This document shows, in pieces, positions 33,526 through 43,690 of a DNA stretch of 64,000 nt. The DNA lies in the NCBI RefSeq assembly GCF_004210375.1, contig NC_134834.1, forward strand, positions 152,973,290 to 153,037,289, given 5' to 3'. The DNA comes from Tachypleus tridentatus. Taxonomy: Eukaryota; Arthropoda; Merostomata; Xiphosura; Limulidae. How positions within the stretch are numbered: position 1 is the stretch's first letter; each line of letters begins with the position of its first letter. A model generated the notes under the pieces. The model worked only from the letters and a program-made list of their open reading frames with translations, did no database searches and was not told the DNA's origin. Both the position numbers and the translations under genes were made by a program.

Positions 33526-33909
33526 TTTACCCACTTAAAATGGCTCAACTCACACACAGGCGTATCACACCAGATGCACATCATTAGAAGATCGTTACTC
33601 AGCATTGTGAATGAGGCTTGCTCTATTTAAACCTCGGACATTTAGTTTGCTCCTGACTGTTGAAGTGAGAGTGAGTACCACGTTACTCTCTCCGGCTGTT
33701 GCGCCTTTCGTGTCGTTCTTAGTGTTTGGGCCGTCAAGTGTGGAGAGGTCCCTACATTCTGTAGCGTTGGGACTGTGAACGCTTGTTCCCGTATTTCGTG
33801 TGTATCGTGTCCAGTACTGTGTTCCGTATCTTTCGTGGCCCTTATTCGAGTGTCGCCTCTGTGCTGTATTGCTGTCTGGGTTTTTGTGTGTGAGTGTGTG
33901 TAGGTCGGT

Positions 33910-34587
33910 ATGGTTACGGTCATCCGACCTTACTTTGCTTGGCCGCGGTCCATCCTCCTTGTGCTGCCTGCGGCCACGCAACCCTCCTCAGTCATTGACG
34001 CTTTGAACGTTGCTGTCGAGGGTAGTCATGTGGAGTGTTTACAACATTTTGGCAACGGGCGTTATGTGGCGACGCTGGCGTTGGCCGCTCTCGCCCGTCG
34101 TCAGCTTGACCAGGGAGACTTTCCCTTGAGGAACGAGCGTGTGCCTGTGGAGCCGTCCGGACTGAACGCGAAGTGGGTCACCCTCCAGTCGGTTCCCTTC
34201 GAGTTGTCCCATAACGTCGTCAAGGACGTATTGTAGGCGTATGGGACAGTGCGTAAACTAGAACGTGAGGTGCACCAGATGCGCCCTAATGTGTGCACCG
34301 GGAACCGACGTGTGTATTTGAACATGAAGACACTTGTTCTGAACTTTATATCGGTGAACCAATTCCAGGTAATGTGTCATTACTCGGGAATACGTCGGCT
34401 CTGTCGCCGCTGTGGTCTCGAGGGCCACATATTGGCTGAATGCCAGACCCCATGGTGCAGGATATGTCTGGCTTATGGACATGTAGAAGACTCTTGCACT
34501 ATCAGTTGCAGTATTTGTAGTGGTGGCCACACGCCCTCGAGTTGCCCGAGTATGTTGGTTCGGCAGTCAAATAGGTTGACAGGGTGA
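33910..34587 (+). pseudogene. LINE ORF1, gag-like protein with three zinc knuckles
   Basis: Two adjoining plus frames (33910-34236 and 34249-34587) form one ORF1, separated by a TAG at 34234-34236. The N-terminal part is a predicted nucleic-acid-binding region. The second frame carries three knuckles: CRRCGLEGHILAEC, CRICLAYGHVEDSC and CSICSGGHTPSSC, the first two CX2CX4HX4C and the third CX2CX3HX4C. Such ORF1 proteins coat LINE RNA in a ribonucleoprotein. The knuckle ligands are all intact, so this copy decayed recently or the domain tolerates little change. The ORF1 C-terminus is cut by the internal deletion. Confidence 0.75.
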
Positions 34588-34589
34588 AG

Positions 34590-35620
34590 CTGGTGCAGAG
34601 GAGGTTCCTCCCCTTGATCTGGTATCTAGGAGCTGTTCTTCATCTAGATGACTGCATTGCACGAGCCATAGAACGCCATGTCTTTGCCTTCCTGTGAGGC
34701 GGCAAGCCAGAGGCGGTGTCTGGCTCTCCTTGACACTGCCACCTCGCAGGGACTGTCTGGGGATCCCATGTGTCCAGACCCACCCTGTGTCTTTCCCTTC
34801 TTCTGTCTGTTACCTTATGCTGTCTGTCTTTGGAGGCTCAGCCCTGTTGCCACCTAGTGAGATTCTTGGTCAGCACGGGGCACAGGCTCATTGATGTTCT
34901 TATGAGCCTGCAGACGCCAATGTATTATGACCCTCCTTCCTGGTACGTCGTTACTGCTACTGCTATTCGGCGGTGTCGTACTGTGTCTGCTGATGTACTG
35001 ACAGACTCCCGTTCTCTCTACCGCCTGCTGGTCCCTGCATCACCCACAGGATCGAGCGATGCCATCCTGCTCTGCCCTGGAACGTGGTTTGGGGCCACAT
35101 TGCACTGCACCATGTTGATCGCTACCCCCAGGCTTTCAACTGACGTGTGGTGCATAACATCTTACAAATGATGAAGCATGTCTACCTGTGGAACTCATGT
35201 ACAACTGAGTTGTGTCTCATGTGTCACACCCAGGTGGACTCTATCTTGCACAGGTTGGTCCTCTGTCCAATGTTGGCAGAGACCTGGGAAAGGGTTGCGG
35301 GCCTATTCTGGGTCCCATTGCTTTCGGTGGAGAACATCCTGTATCGCGTGCCAGTCCCTGTTCCCAGCCACCTGGCCTTCTCCTTTCAGTATACACTTAC
35401 CATCTTCAAGTACGTCATCTGGCTTGCTCGAAACAAATTGATCTTCAAGCAGGCTCTGGTGTTGTACTTTTCGATACTGGGAACAGCCAGGTACTGGCTG
35501 TTACTCCACCTTGAGGGGGACCACCAGCGCCTGGGTTCCAGGACGTTTTACCATCTTTGGCAGTCGGACGTCTCGCCCTTTTATGCATTGGTGGGGGTCA
35601 GGTGGAGGTCGGCTTCTGAG
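34590..35620 (+). pseudogene. LINE ORF2 C-terminal domain, copy A
   Basis: The frame 35147-35827 encodes CLMCHTQVDSILHRLVLCPM, the zinc-binding motif (CX2CX6HX4C) near the C-terminus of ORF2 proteins, then AFSFQYTLTIFKYVIWLARN. Copy B has the same segment at 40442-40882. Upstream (34600-35145), the sequence matches copy B 39850-40380 with several frameshifts. The long C-terminal extension of the open frame into the T-rich 3' region has no meaning. Confidence 0.7.
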
Positions 35621-35940
35621 CTTCCCTGCCTCCTCTCTCCCTTCCTGTATTTATTTTTTTTTTCACTTGTACCTATTTCTTTTTTTTCTTTCTATATATT
35701 TCATCTATTCTTTTGTATATATTTTCGTGTATATAATTCTTGTTTTCTTCATTGTATATATTTACTGTTGTATATCTTTCTTGTTTGTTTCATTGTATGT
35801 ATTTTATGTTGTATATATTTATTGTAATTTTCCTTCTATATATTTCCTGTTTTTTTCATTGTATATGTTTATTGTTTTGTCTATATTTCGCGTCATGTCA
35901 TGCTCTTTTGCACAGAATATTGTTATAAATAAATTTCAAA
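35621..35940 (+). other. 3' untranslated region of Tx1-like LINE copy A
   Basis: T-rich, with diverged repeats of TTCATTGTATATATTTA-type units roughly every 35-50 bp between 35740 and 35880. It ends in TATAAATAAATTTCAAATT. Copy B has lost this region, so the array gives only one example. Confidence 0.65.
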
Positions 35941-36175
35941 TTTCTCACTCTTTCTCTGGCTGTTGCACCTTTTGTGTCATTCTCTGTGTTTGGGCCATCT
36001 AGTGTGCAGTGGTCCCTACTGTCTGTGGCGTTGAAACTGATCGTTTGTTCTGGTATATCGCATGTATCATGTCCAGTACTGTGTTCTGTATTTTTCGTGG
36101 CCCTTATTCGAGTGTCGCCTCTGTGCTGTGTTGCTGTCTGGGTTTTTGTGTGTGAATGTGTGTAGGTCGGTATAT

Positions 36176-37494
36176 GGTTACGGCCATCGGGCCTTACTCT
36201 GCTCGGCCGTGGTTCATCCTCCTAAGTCATTGACACTTTGAATGCTGCTGTTGGGGGTAGCCATGTCGAATGTCTCCAACATTTTGGCGGCAGGCGTTAT
36301 GTGTCGATGCTGGCGTCGACTGCTCTCGCCCGTCGCCTGCTGGATCAGGGAGACTGAACATGAGGTGCACCAGTTGTGCCTTAATGTGTGTACCGAGAAC
36401 CGACGTGTATGTGTGAACATGAAAACGCCAGTTCCGACCTTCTTATCTGTGAACGGTTTCCAGGTAATGTGTCAATACCCGGAAATGGAATGGCTGTGGC
36501 CTCAAGGGCCACATATTGGCTGAGTGCCAGACCCTGCAGTGTGGGATATGTCTGGACTACAGACATGTCTATAATTCTTGCCCTATAACTTGTAGTATTT
36601 GAAGTGGTGGCCACACCCTCGCGTTGCCAGAGGCATGTGGCGACATATGTCTCAGTGGCTGCAGGGTTGCTGACGGTTTTGCGGCCCAAGAAAATACGAG
36701 CGAAGAAGGTGGGGGCGGCAGTTCGTTCACCTGCGTCGTCCACGGTGGCTGTGGGTGGGGTCCCCAAGGGAGCGCCTGTCCTGCAGCTGCGACATCTGGG
36801 GAGGGTGTGTTATGGTTCCCTGAGGAGGATTACGTCTTGTCCACCCAAATCGTGGAAGCTGCGTCTTCTGGGGTGGTGGGTGGTGCTGTGAGTGTTGTTC
36901 AGGTGGAGGGGCCTCTGAGGAAGCTTAGACCCATCCTTCAGGCCTGGGTTTGGATGGGGTCCCTGTGGGGTTCAGGATGGCCCAGGTGGCCCTGAGTCGT
37001 CCTCCATCTCTGTGGAGCCTCTGGCCTTCTTGTTGGATGGTGTGGGGGTTGGGGACTGTGCGGACATCCACGATCCAACCACCCCTATAAGTGTTGGGCA
37101 GGGTTCCTCTGTGGAGGGTCCTGTCCACTCTTTGGAATGGTTCAGTGGGGGTGGTCGGGGACTTCGTGGAACATCAGGCTTCTCCTGTTGTTGATACTGT
37201 GTCTGGGAGTTCTGAGGAACCCTCAGCACTGGCTCTAGGGATGGTGGTTGTTCCAGCCCCACCCCAAAGGTGCAGACCCCAATGCTGGACGATCTGCCAT
37301 CACCTATCTCGTTTATCAGTTTTTTGGACTTCCACAGTTTTTCTGGTTTGAGTGAGAACAGTGGGGAGGTGCAGGGGCCTTGAAGCCCCATTTTGTTGTT
37401 GGACCTCAGTCTGGATGTTCCCATTGTGCAGCGGCAGAGGTCAGATGTGGGGTCAGGGGCAGGTGGTCTCAAGAGTTGATGGGTTTTTTCTTGC
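36176..37494 (+). pseudogene. LINE ORF1 copy B, decayed
   Basis: 36242-36523 matches copy A ORF1 (for example NRRVCVNMKTPVPTFLSVNG against NRRVYLNMKTLVLNFISVNQ). The knuckle region at 36480-36620 is frameshifted and the first knuckle has lost cysteines. The region 36620-37490 is GC- and Pro/Gly-rich with several overlapping open frames, consistent with a low-complexity ORF1 C-terminus that copy A lacks. Frames here on either strand are long because of base composition, not selection. Confidence 0.65.
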
Positions 37495-38097
37495 ATTACT
37501 CTTAACATCCAGGGGATGCGTAGCATTGCTAAACAATTCTACGTGTTCTCCCTGTTCAACTACTTTGAGGTTGATACCATCTTTTCACAGAAGACCCATG
37601 TTGCCTCTCAGAGGGACCATTTTTCTTTTACATCCCGTTACCCTGTCTGTGCCTTCTGATCGTTTGGCACTACACGTTCTCGTGGTGTGGGGATCCTCTT
37701 CCACCTGCATTTTAATAGGGCCATCCTCACATCACATAGTGATGCTAAGGGGCGGGTGGTGTACATTGATGTTGTTGCTGAGGGCCGTAGTATTTGGCTT
37801 GTTAATGTCTATGCACCTGTCCAGTCTGTGGAGCGGGAGGCCTTCTTCTCGGGCTTGGACAGGTTCATAGTTACACAGGCTGATATCATCCTTGGTGGCG
37901 ACTTCAACTGCATTTTGGATCCTCACCTCGACAAAATTGGGGTGATCCTCTTTCTGGTGATCAGTATACATGGTCTCTGCGTGCAGTGCTGTGAGATTTC
38001 GACTTTTCCAATGTCTGGCATTCACTACATGGATCTACTTTTGTGGCTACTTGGACCAGTCGGGATGATTTTTATCGCCTTGAAAGGTTCTATATGA
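37495..38097 (+). pseudogene. LINE ORF2 endonuclease (APE-type) domain
   Basis: It begins TLNIQGMRSIAKQFYVFSL (family 'LNVRGLRN..KR..VF..L'), then FSQKTHV where the metal-binding 'LQETH' lies, so the Glu is replaced by Lys. VGILFH is followed by GRSIWLVNVYAPVQSVERE, then LGGDFNCILDP, which keeps the catalytic GDFN. The terminal block reads WTSRDDFYRLERFYMTPG (family 'W.S..GLYSRLDRFYV'). The enzyme would nick target DNA to prime reverse transcription. Frameshifts near 37680 and 37930 and the altered Glu mean it is dead. Confidence 0.8.
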
Positions 38098-38855
38098 CAC
38101 CAGGCTTCGGCAGAGCCTCAGCAGGGCTGCTGTTCATCGGGTTGGGGATGTCTTGTTCTACGTGTCTGACTATCGGGCGTTTCTCGCCACTTTCTGGGAT
38201 TCTGTTCCCGTTTTTCAGGGCCCCGGTGTGTGGAGGCTTAACGTCTCCCTCTTTGCTGAGGATGGGGTTGGAGATGCTTTGCTTACCCTTGTTCAGGGGC
38301 TCTGTTCTGTTGAGTCTCTCACTGGGTCTTGGTGGGCAGATCTCGAGGAGGCCTGTGCCTCCTTGCTGAAACAAGCTGGCATGCAGCTTTCGCGGGCCCG
38401 CCGCCTGGCCTCGCGGGACAAGCAGGACATCTCAGATGACTTGCTTCGTGGCAGACTGATGGATCGCTGGGTCCAATCGAATATTGAGACACTACATGGG
38501 GATATAGATTTGGATTATTGCAAACTGTTCCATGCAGCGAGCTTCTCTATTCTGATCGTGTCGCTCGATCCCAGAACTGCCACCAGGGTTCCACTGTGAA
38601 AGGCACGGGAGATGGCTAAGACCTGACACATCTCCAGTCTGGTGTTGGAGAATGGTCAATCGTCATCTGACATCTCCTACATTCTGGATGCGTGCCTTGG
38701 CTACTATCGCCGTTTATTTTCGGCTTCACCCGTGGACGAAGGGTTGTGGGACGACATTACTCGGTTTTTGCCCTCCCTCGACCCTTCATTTCACAAACAG
38801 CTGGTGAAACCAGTCTTCTTGGGTGAGTGTTGATCGCCTATTTGGTTCATGGCAG
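38098..38855 (+). pseudogene. LINE ORF2 linker between endonuclease and RT
   Basis: 38153-38599 reads DYRAFLATFWDSVPVFQGPGVWRLN-like sequence; the 'GPG.WR.N' block is a conserved part of the linker in L1/Tx1-group ORF2 proteins. 38642-38833 continues with YYRRLFSASPVDEGLWDDI. Stops separate the frames. Confidence 0.65.
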
Positions 38856-39570
38856 TTGGTAAGTGTCCTGGGCTGGATGGGCTGCCAGTGGAATTTTACA
38901 GCTAAGTGTGGCATGTCATTGGACCCTCTTTCGTCAGACTTTTTAACGCCTGTCTGGCTGTGGAATCTCTGCCACCGAGAACGATGGATGGGCTAATTAC
39001 ACTTATCTGTAAGGATCCCAGCCAGTTGGAAGATCTTTCCTCGTGGCATCCCATTTTTCTCCTGAACGTGGATGCAAAGATTGTTTCTAAGGTCCTGTGT
39101 GCCCGTTTGGGTGATGTTATGACTTCTTTGGTTCACTGCACTCAGACGTGCGACGTGCATGGCAGAAGTATCCAATAAAATATGGTGCTTGTCAGGGACC
39201 TGTTCCACTACATTACAAATTGGGATATCCCTGCTGTCTTTGGCTCCCTCAGTCAGAGTAAATCTTTTGATTGAGTCCACCATGGATTTCTGTGGTTCAT
39301 TCTGGGGAGCTGTGGCCTTCCTCCAGTTTTTGTATACAACGTGCAAGCCTTGTACATGACTGCTTTGAGCAGGCTCTTGGTTAACGGGTACATGACGTCC
39401 TTTCCCATTTTACAAGGTTTCTTCACGGTTGCCCGTTGTCCCCAACACTTTATGTGTTGGTTATCGAGTGCCTGCTCTCTCACCTGTACCACTCGGTCTC
39501 GGTGCATGGCCTCCAGATGCCGGGGGTTCGTGCGTGACGTATGTCGCGCATGCAGATAATGTGAACCTGT
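38856..39570 (+). pseudogene. LINE ORF2 reverse transcriptase core, inactive
   Basis: PGLDGLPVEFYS opens the finger region, followed by DGLITLICKDP, WHPIFLLNVDAKIVSKVLCARL (family 'WRPISLLN.DYKI..K.LA.RL'), and CTQTCDVHGRSIQ ('DQT..VPGRSI'). After a frameshift SLSQSKSFD.VHHGFLWFIL corresponds to the first catalytic-Asp block ('LDQ.KAFDRV.H.FL'), then LSRLLVNGYMTSFP. The YADD box is HADN at 39549-39560, with the second Asp replaced. The VPGRSI-type motif and FDRVDH-type block point to the Tx1/L1 group. Confidence 0.8.
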
Positions 39571-40859
39571 AACTTAAGAACTTCACATCCTGAGGTTCAG
39601 CACTGGCCATCGTCCATCGTTACTCTTGGGCCAGTGCCGCCCAGCTGAATATTCACTAGTCTCGTGCGTGGGGCTTTGGCAAATGGGCCTTGTCTGCCAA
39701 CTCCCGTTTGGTCTGGATTGTACCCCCTCCCCAATCACCTGCTTCAGGGTTTGTTTTCTCGCAGACCCTGGGGCTGCTTAGGAAGGGGTGGTTCAGCGTG
39801 TTGGTTTGGTGGTGCACGATTACCGCTACTGCAATTACAACCTGTTTGACAGAACAGAGGTGGTGCGGAGGAGAATCCTCCCCTTGGTCTGGTACCTGGG
39901 CATTGTCCTACCTCGGGATGACTGCATTGCACGAGCCATCGAAAGCCATGTCTTTGCCTTCCTGTGGAGCAGCAAGCCAGAGGTGGTATCTCGGCTTTCC
40001 TTGACACTGCTGCCTCGCAGGGGCTGTCTGGGCATCCCATGTGTCAGGATCTAGTGTCTTTCTCTTCTTCTGTCTTTAACCTTTTGCTGTCTGTCTTTGA
40101 AGGCTCACCCCTTTTGCCACCTAGTGAGATTCTTGGTCGGCACGGGACACAGGCTCTTTGGTGTTCCTATGAGCCTGCAGACACCTATTGTTTTGATCCT
40201 CTTTCCTGGTACGTCGGCGTTGCTGCTGCGATTCGGCGGTGTCGTACCGTGTCTGCTGATGTACTGACAGACTCCCGTTCCCTCTACCGCCTGCTGGTCC
40301 CTGCATCACCCATGGGATCGAGTGATGCCATCCTGCTCTGCTATGGGACGTAGTTTGGGGCCGTTTTACACTGCACCATGTTGATCACTACCTCCAGGCT
40401 TTCAACTAGCGTGTGGTGCAGTTGTCCCTTCTTGGGACAAGTTGTTCTCATGTACAACTGAGTTGTGTCCCGTGTGTCACACCCAGGTGGAGTCTGTCTT
40501 GCATAGGTTGGTCTTCTGTCCGACGTCGGCAGAGGTCTGGGAAATGGTTGCGAGTCTTTTCCGGGTCCCGCTGCTCTTGGCAAAGATCATCTGGTACCAT
40601 GTACCTGTCCCTCTTCCCAGCCACCTGGCCTTCACCTTTCAGTACACTATTATTATCTTCAAGTACGTCATCTGGTCTGCTCGAAACGACCTGGTCTTCG
40701 AGCAGGCGCCAATGTCGTACTTTTCGATACTGGGTAGGGCTAGATATTGGCTGTTATTCTGCCTAGAGGCGGACTATCAGCTCCTGGGTTCTTTTACCAT
40801 CTCTGGCGGCCCGACGTCTCGCCCCTTTGTGCATTGGTGGGGTGTCGGGACATATAGAA
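39571..40859 (+). pseudogene. LINE ORF2 C-terminal domain, copy B
   Basis: 39840-40054 encodes WYLGIVLPRDDCIARAIES then FAFLWSSKPEVVSRLSL, the conserved post-RT segment ('FLW....E.V.R'). 40442-40882 has CPVCHTQVESVLHRLVFCP, a zinc-binding motif, and IFKYVIWSARN. Copy A carries the same segments. The coding ends abruptly at the Tc1 junction near 40859. Confidence 0.75.
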
Positions 40860-41616
40860 GGCTCTGGCTACTGTTGATGTGAAAGTACATGCCTCTACAA
40901 TCAGAAAGCGACTGCACAAGTGCAACTTGCATGGGAGGTGTGCAAGAAGGAAACCTCTGCTCTCTAAGAGAAACATCAAGGCCAGACTGAAGTTTGCCAG
41001 AGAGAATGTAGACAAAGACCAGGACTTCTGGAATAATGTTCTTTGGACAGATGAGTCCAAAATTGAATTATTTGGACACCAGAACAGAGGAAATGTTTGG
41101 CATAAACCAAATACAGCATTCCAGGGAAAGAACCTCATATCAACTGTGAAGCATGGAGGTGGAAGTGTCATGGCCTGAGGCTGCTTTGCTGCAGTAGGAC
41201 CTGGACAGCTCACAATCATAGAATCCACCATGAATTCTACTGTGTATCAGAGGGTGCTTGAGGAACATGTGAGACCACCTGTAAGAAAATTAAAGCTGAA
41301 GCAGAACTGGACCCTACAACACGACAATGACCCAAAACATACCAGTAAATCCACCAAGGACTGGCTGACAACTAAGAAATGGAGAGTCCTGGAATAGCCG
41401 AGTCAAAGCCCAGATCTTAATCCCATTGAGATGCTGTGGGGTGACTTGAAACAGGCTGTACATGCAAGAAACCCCTCAAACATCTCACAGCTGACAGAAT
41501 TCTGCATTGAGGAGTGGGACAAACTTTCTTCAGACCGATGTCAAAGACTGGTAGATGACTGCAAGAAGCGTCTCACTGCAGTTATTTCAACCAAAGGGGG
41601 TAACACTAGCTATTAG
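40860..41616 (+). pseudogene. Tc1 transposase (DD34E), N-terminus lost
   Basis: Reading starts ALATVDVKVHASTIRKRLHK at the end of the second HTH. The catalytic Asp in WTDESKIELFG (codon 41050-41052), the second Asp in LQHDNDPKHTSK (41323-41325) and the Glu in SPDLNPIEMLWGDLK (41428-41430) are all present, with 34 residues between the last two. Two stops interrupt it, a TGA after GGGSVMA at about 41176 and a TAG before PSQSPDLNP at about 41396. The C-terminus ends KKRLTAVISTKGGNTSY with a TAG. The missing ~80-100 N-terminal residues, the paired HTH, correspond to the DNA removed at the LINE junction. Confidence 0.88.
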
Positions 41617-41836
41617 GGGGTAGAGTGTCTTAACTTTTTCCTCAGTTACAATATGCATTTTTGTAGAATTACATTTACAGAAAATCTTGAAAAGTCTTTT
41701 CTTCAGTTTACATTGTTCAGTTATATTCCTATAATCTCTCAGTATCGTTGAAATTGAGATTAAATATCTATATATCTAAAAATGTTACACAAATACACAG
41801 GCTTTCATAGGGTGTCCTAATTTTGTCGCATGACTC
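41615..41836 (-). repeat. Right terminal inverted repeat of the composite Tc1
   Basis: Inverse of 33305-33525, with indels. The TAG stop of the transposase lies at its inner edge. The outer end carries GGTGTCCTAATTTTGTCGCATG followed by ACTC and TA. Confidence 0.85.
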
Positions 41837-42047
41837 TATAAGATACACCTATTTTTTGCTTCTTTCAAGTATCTAACAAACCAAACATTGATAATTTTTC
41901 AATCTCAGACTATGTGGTTAGATTTTAAAACCTTAATAAGCTAGTAGTGTTTTAAGACAATAAAAGTGAAAATATTCATATAGTAATTTTGAAACGAATA
42001 AACACTACTATAAATTGATGTAATCCTTGTTCATTAATTATTTTTTT

Positions 42048-42240
42048 TGGCCAAAGCAACTCGAAGGCTAGCTGCGTTTGGCATTCCAAATTTAGGAGTG
42101 TTAAGAAAAAGGTGTTTATTATAGAGTATCCAAAGTATTGGCGGGCGGTGAAGTTTCCTCTTGTCTGTCACTTCACCGAGCTTTGATTGCGCGATCTGCA
42201 AATCGTAATTCAAACGCCCTAATCTTCAGGCCGCACCATA
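42048..42240 (-). mobile_element. SINE1 copy, strongly decayed
   Basis: The plus strand shows GCCAAAGCAACTCGAAGGCTAGCTGCG (tail reversed), then TCCAAATTTAGGAGTG (body) and CGTAATTCAAACGCC before GGCCGCACC (B-box and head region). Many substitutions and small indels. Confidence 0.55.
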
Positions 42241-42366
42241 GCATTGCTTTCTGATCGGAGAACTAGATGATTACTTACTTGAGTAGGAAAGTACATCAAC
42301 CTAATATAATAACAGGTAGACAAAGAACAATTTATAAGCACAAGGAAAAAGTTTATTAATGGTAGC

Positions 42367-42475
42367 TCCAGTCCAGTGGCACAGCAAGATGTCTGCAAAC
42401 ACACCCCACTAGATTTCGATAGTTATTGTAAGCAGAGCTCAGATAACCCATTGTTTAGCTTTATGCTTAAATACA
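42367..42475 (+). mobile_element. SINE3 copy
   Basis: CCAGTCCAGTGGCACAGCAAG head, then TAGATTTCGATAG (B box with changes), AGCAGAGCTCAGATAACCC and TTTAGCTTTATGCTTAAATAC. The tail hairpin is recognisable with G-to-A changes. Confidence 0.7.
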
Positions 42476-42476
42476 A

Positions 42477-42750
42477 ATGTAAACTTAAAAATATACTTAC
42501 ATGTTTCAACATTAGTCTCTCGTCTTCGGGTATGATCACTAATCAGTACTAAGTAATAAAAAGTTCATAGTAGTTACAAAGGTACAGGGATTAAATTTGG
42601 TGTAAATGGTGTCATCAGGCGACAGGATATAGATAAATGTCAAGTTTAATCAATGATATGAATGATAGATATACTTTGACCAATACAGCTGATGTTACAA
42701 AGCCATTATCACAGTTTTAGAGAGATTGTTGTTTGCTTTGATGATTTATG
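42477..42750 (-). other. Retroelement-like 3' tail with CTGAAGA...GAAAC-type motif
   Basis: Minus-strand reading ends CCCGAAGACGAGAGACTAATG then TTGAAACATG and an AT-rich tail. The layout (CYGAAGA, short stem, GAAAC) resembles the end at 5464-5520. A CCTGATGACACC string lies about 100 bp before it. No RT coding is linked to it. Family unknown. Confidence 0.3.
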
Positions 42751-43078
42751 TTGTTTCTAAACTGTCTTTTTTTTTTTTTGGCTTTTAGTTTTGGGTTGTT
42801 GTAAGATATTAATTGCATCTCAAAATATTTTGTGACTTAATATCATGCTCTTAATCCAAACGCATTTTGAATTACGTGGACAGTATGTGGAACATAGTCC
42901 ATGAAATTAATTAAAGTGTCTATGGTTCGAGACTATTCAGAATCCCTGTAACATTTGGTATAAAGCTCCTTAAACTTATTTCTTAAAAAAAGGGAGAATA
43001 TTTAGATATAGCAATGTTCTTTATATTTCCAAATGTGAATCAAAATTATCACTATTCATCGAGCTATTTCATAAGTAA

Positions 43079-43351
43079 TTTTTTTTTTAATTTCGCGAAA
43101 AGCTATACGAGGGCTATCTGCGTTAGCCATCCCTAATTTAGCAGTGTAAGACTAGAGGGAAGGCAGCTAGTCATCATCACCCACTGCCAAGTCTTGGGCA
43201 ACTCTTTTACCAACGAATAGTGGGATTGGCCGTAACATTATAACGCCCCCACGGCTGAAAAGGCGAGCATGTTTGATGCGACGGGGATGTGAACCCACGA
43301 CCCTCAGATTACGAGTCGCACGCCTTAACACACCTGGCCATGCCGGGCCCC
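43079..43351 (-). mobile_element. SINE1 copy with probable 8-bp target-site duplication
   Basis: Complete minus-strand SINE1 from the poly-T tail to the head ending in ATGCCGGGCC. The B box is GGTTCACATCCCC. ATAAGTAA (43071-43078) and ACAAGTAA (43352-43359) flank it with one mismatch. Confidence 0.88.
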
Positions 43352-43359
43352 ACAAGTAA

Positions 43360-43690
43360 AATAAACATGTTTCCTGGATACGTTATTGGTTTTAATTGTT
43401 AGTGGGCAATGATAAACTTAATGGGAAAAAAGTGTCTAAACACCATTCATAACCCATGTCGCTTCGTTGATAATTCAATCTTTTATTAGAATTAAAAAAA
43501 AATTGGGACTAGGAAGGAGCTGATAAGCATAGTTTGTTAGTTTGAACTTGTTGTTAGAGGTCCTACAGAAAATCAATGATTCACACAGTGGTTTTTAAAA
43601 ATAGGTTTACTTTATGGAAAACCTTTAATACAGTGTTTCACAAAATATTAATTACTAAGAAAAATGATAAAATTAATGAAAAATAGAGGT
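43360..43690. other. AT-rich non-coding DNA
   Basis: No recognised feature. Confidence 0.45.

Larger units (their letters stand above)
33682..35940 (+). mobile_element. Tx1-like LINE copy A, internal deletion
   Basis: It begins with CTCTCCGGCTGTTGCGCC and has a 5' region, ORF1 with zinc knuckles (to 34587), then directly the C-terminal part of ORF2 (from about 34590) and a 3' untranslated region ending TTATAAATAAATTTCAAATT at 35940. Compared with copy B, about 3.2 kb (equivalent to B 36640-39840) is deleted, removing the endonuclease and reverse transcriptase. GC content is clearly higher than in the flanks. Its 3' end is immediately followed by the 5' end of copy B. Confidence 0.8.
35941..40859 (+). 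mobile_element. Tx1-like LINE copy B, nearly full length, 3' truncated
   Basis: Starts with TCACTCTTTCTCTGGCTGTTGC, matching the start of copy A at about 33684, and keeps the 5' region, ORF1, endonuclease, RT and C-terminal domain. It stops at about 40859 inside the end of ORF2, without the 3' untranslated region seen in copy A, and continues directly into Tc1 transposase coding. LINE insertions normally lose their 5' end, so loss of the 3' end points to a later deletion across the LINE/Tc1 junction. Confidence 0.8.
33305..41836 (+). mobile_element. Composite: Tc1-like transposon split by a Tx1-like LINE dimer
   Basis: Ends CAGTCATGTG (33305) and its inverse CGCATGACTC (to 41836) are flanked by TA at 33303-33304 and 41837-41838. 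Long inverted terminal regions of about 220 bp carry AGGACACCCTATGAAAGCC and TTGTAACTGAGGAAAGAGTT. The outer Tc1 parts, 33305-33681 and 40860-41836, total about 1.36 kb. Relative to a typical 1.6-kb element about 250 bp are missing, the part that should encode the transposase N-terminus. The rest, about 7.2 kb of GC-rich DNA, is two head-to-tail copies of one LINE. Confidence 0.85.

Noticed and set aside
35147..35827. 226-codon frame treated as a complete protein
   Set aside because: Only the first two thirds match the LINE ORF2 C-terminal domain; the rest is translation of the T-rich 3' untranslated region.
36972..37526. 184-codon open frame on the minus strand
   Set aside because: It lies antisense to the GC- and Pro/Gly-rich ORF1 region of LINE copy B; its openness is a composition effect.
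33682..40859. A cellular zinc-knuckle gene or an endogenous virus as the source of the GC-rich island
   Set aside because: The knuckles are followed in copy B by APE endonuclease, RT and a LINE C-terminal zinc motif, and the whole set is repeated head to tail, which identifies a non-LTR retrotransposon.
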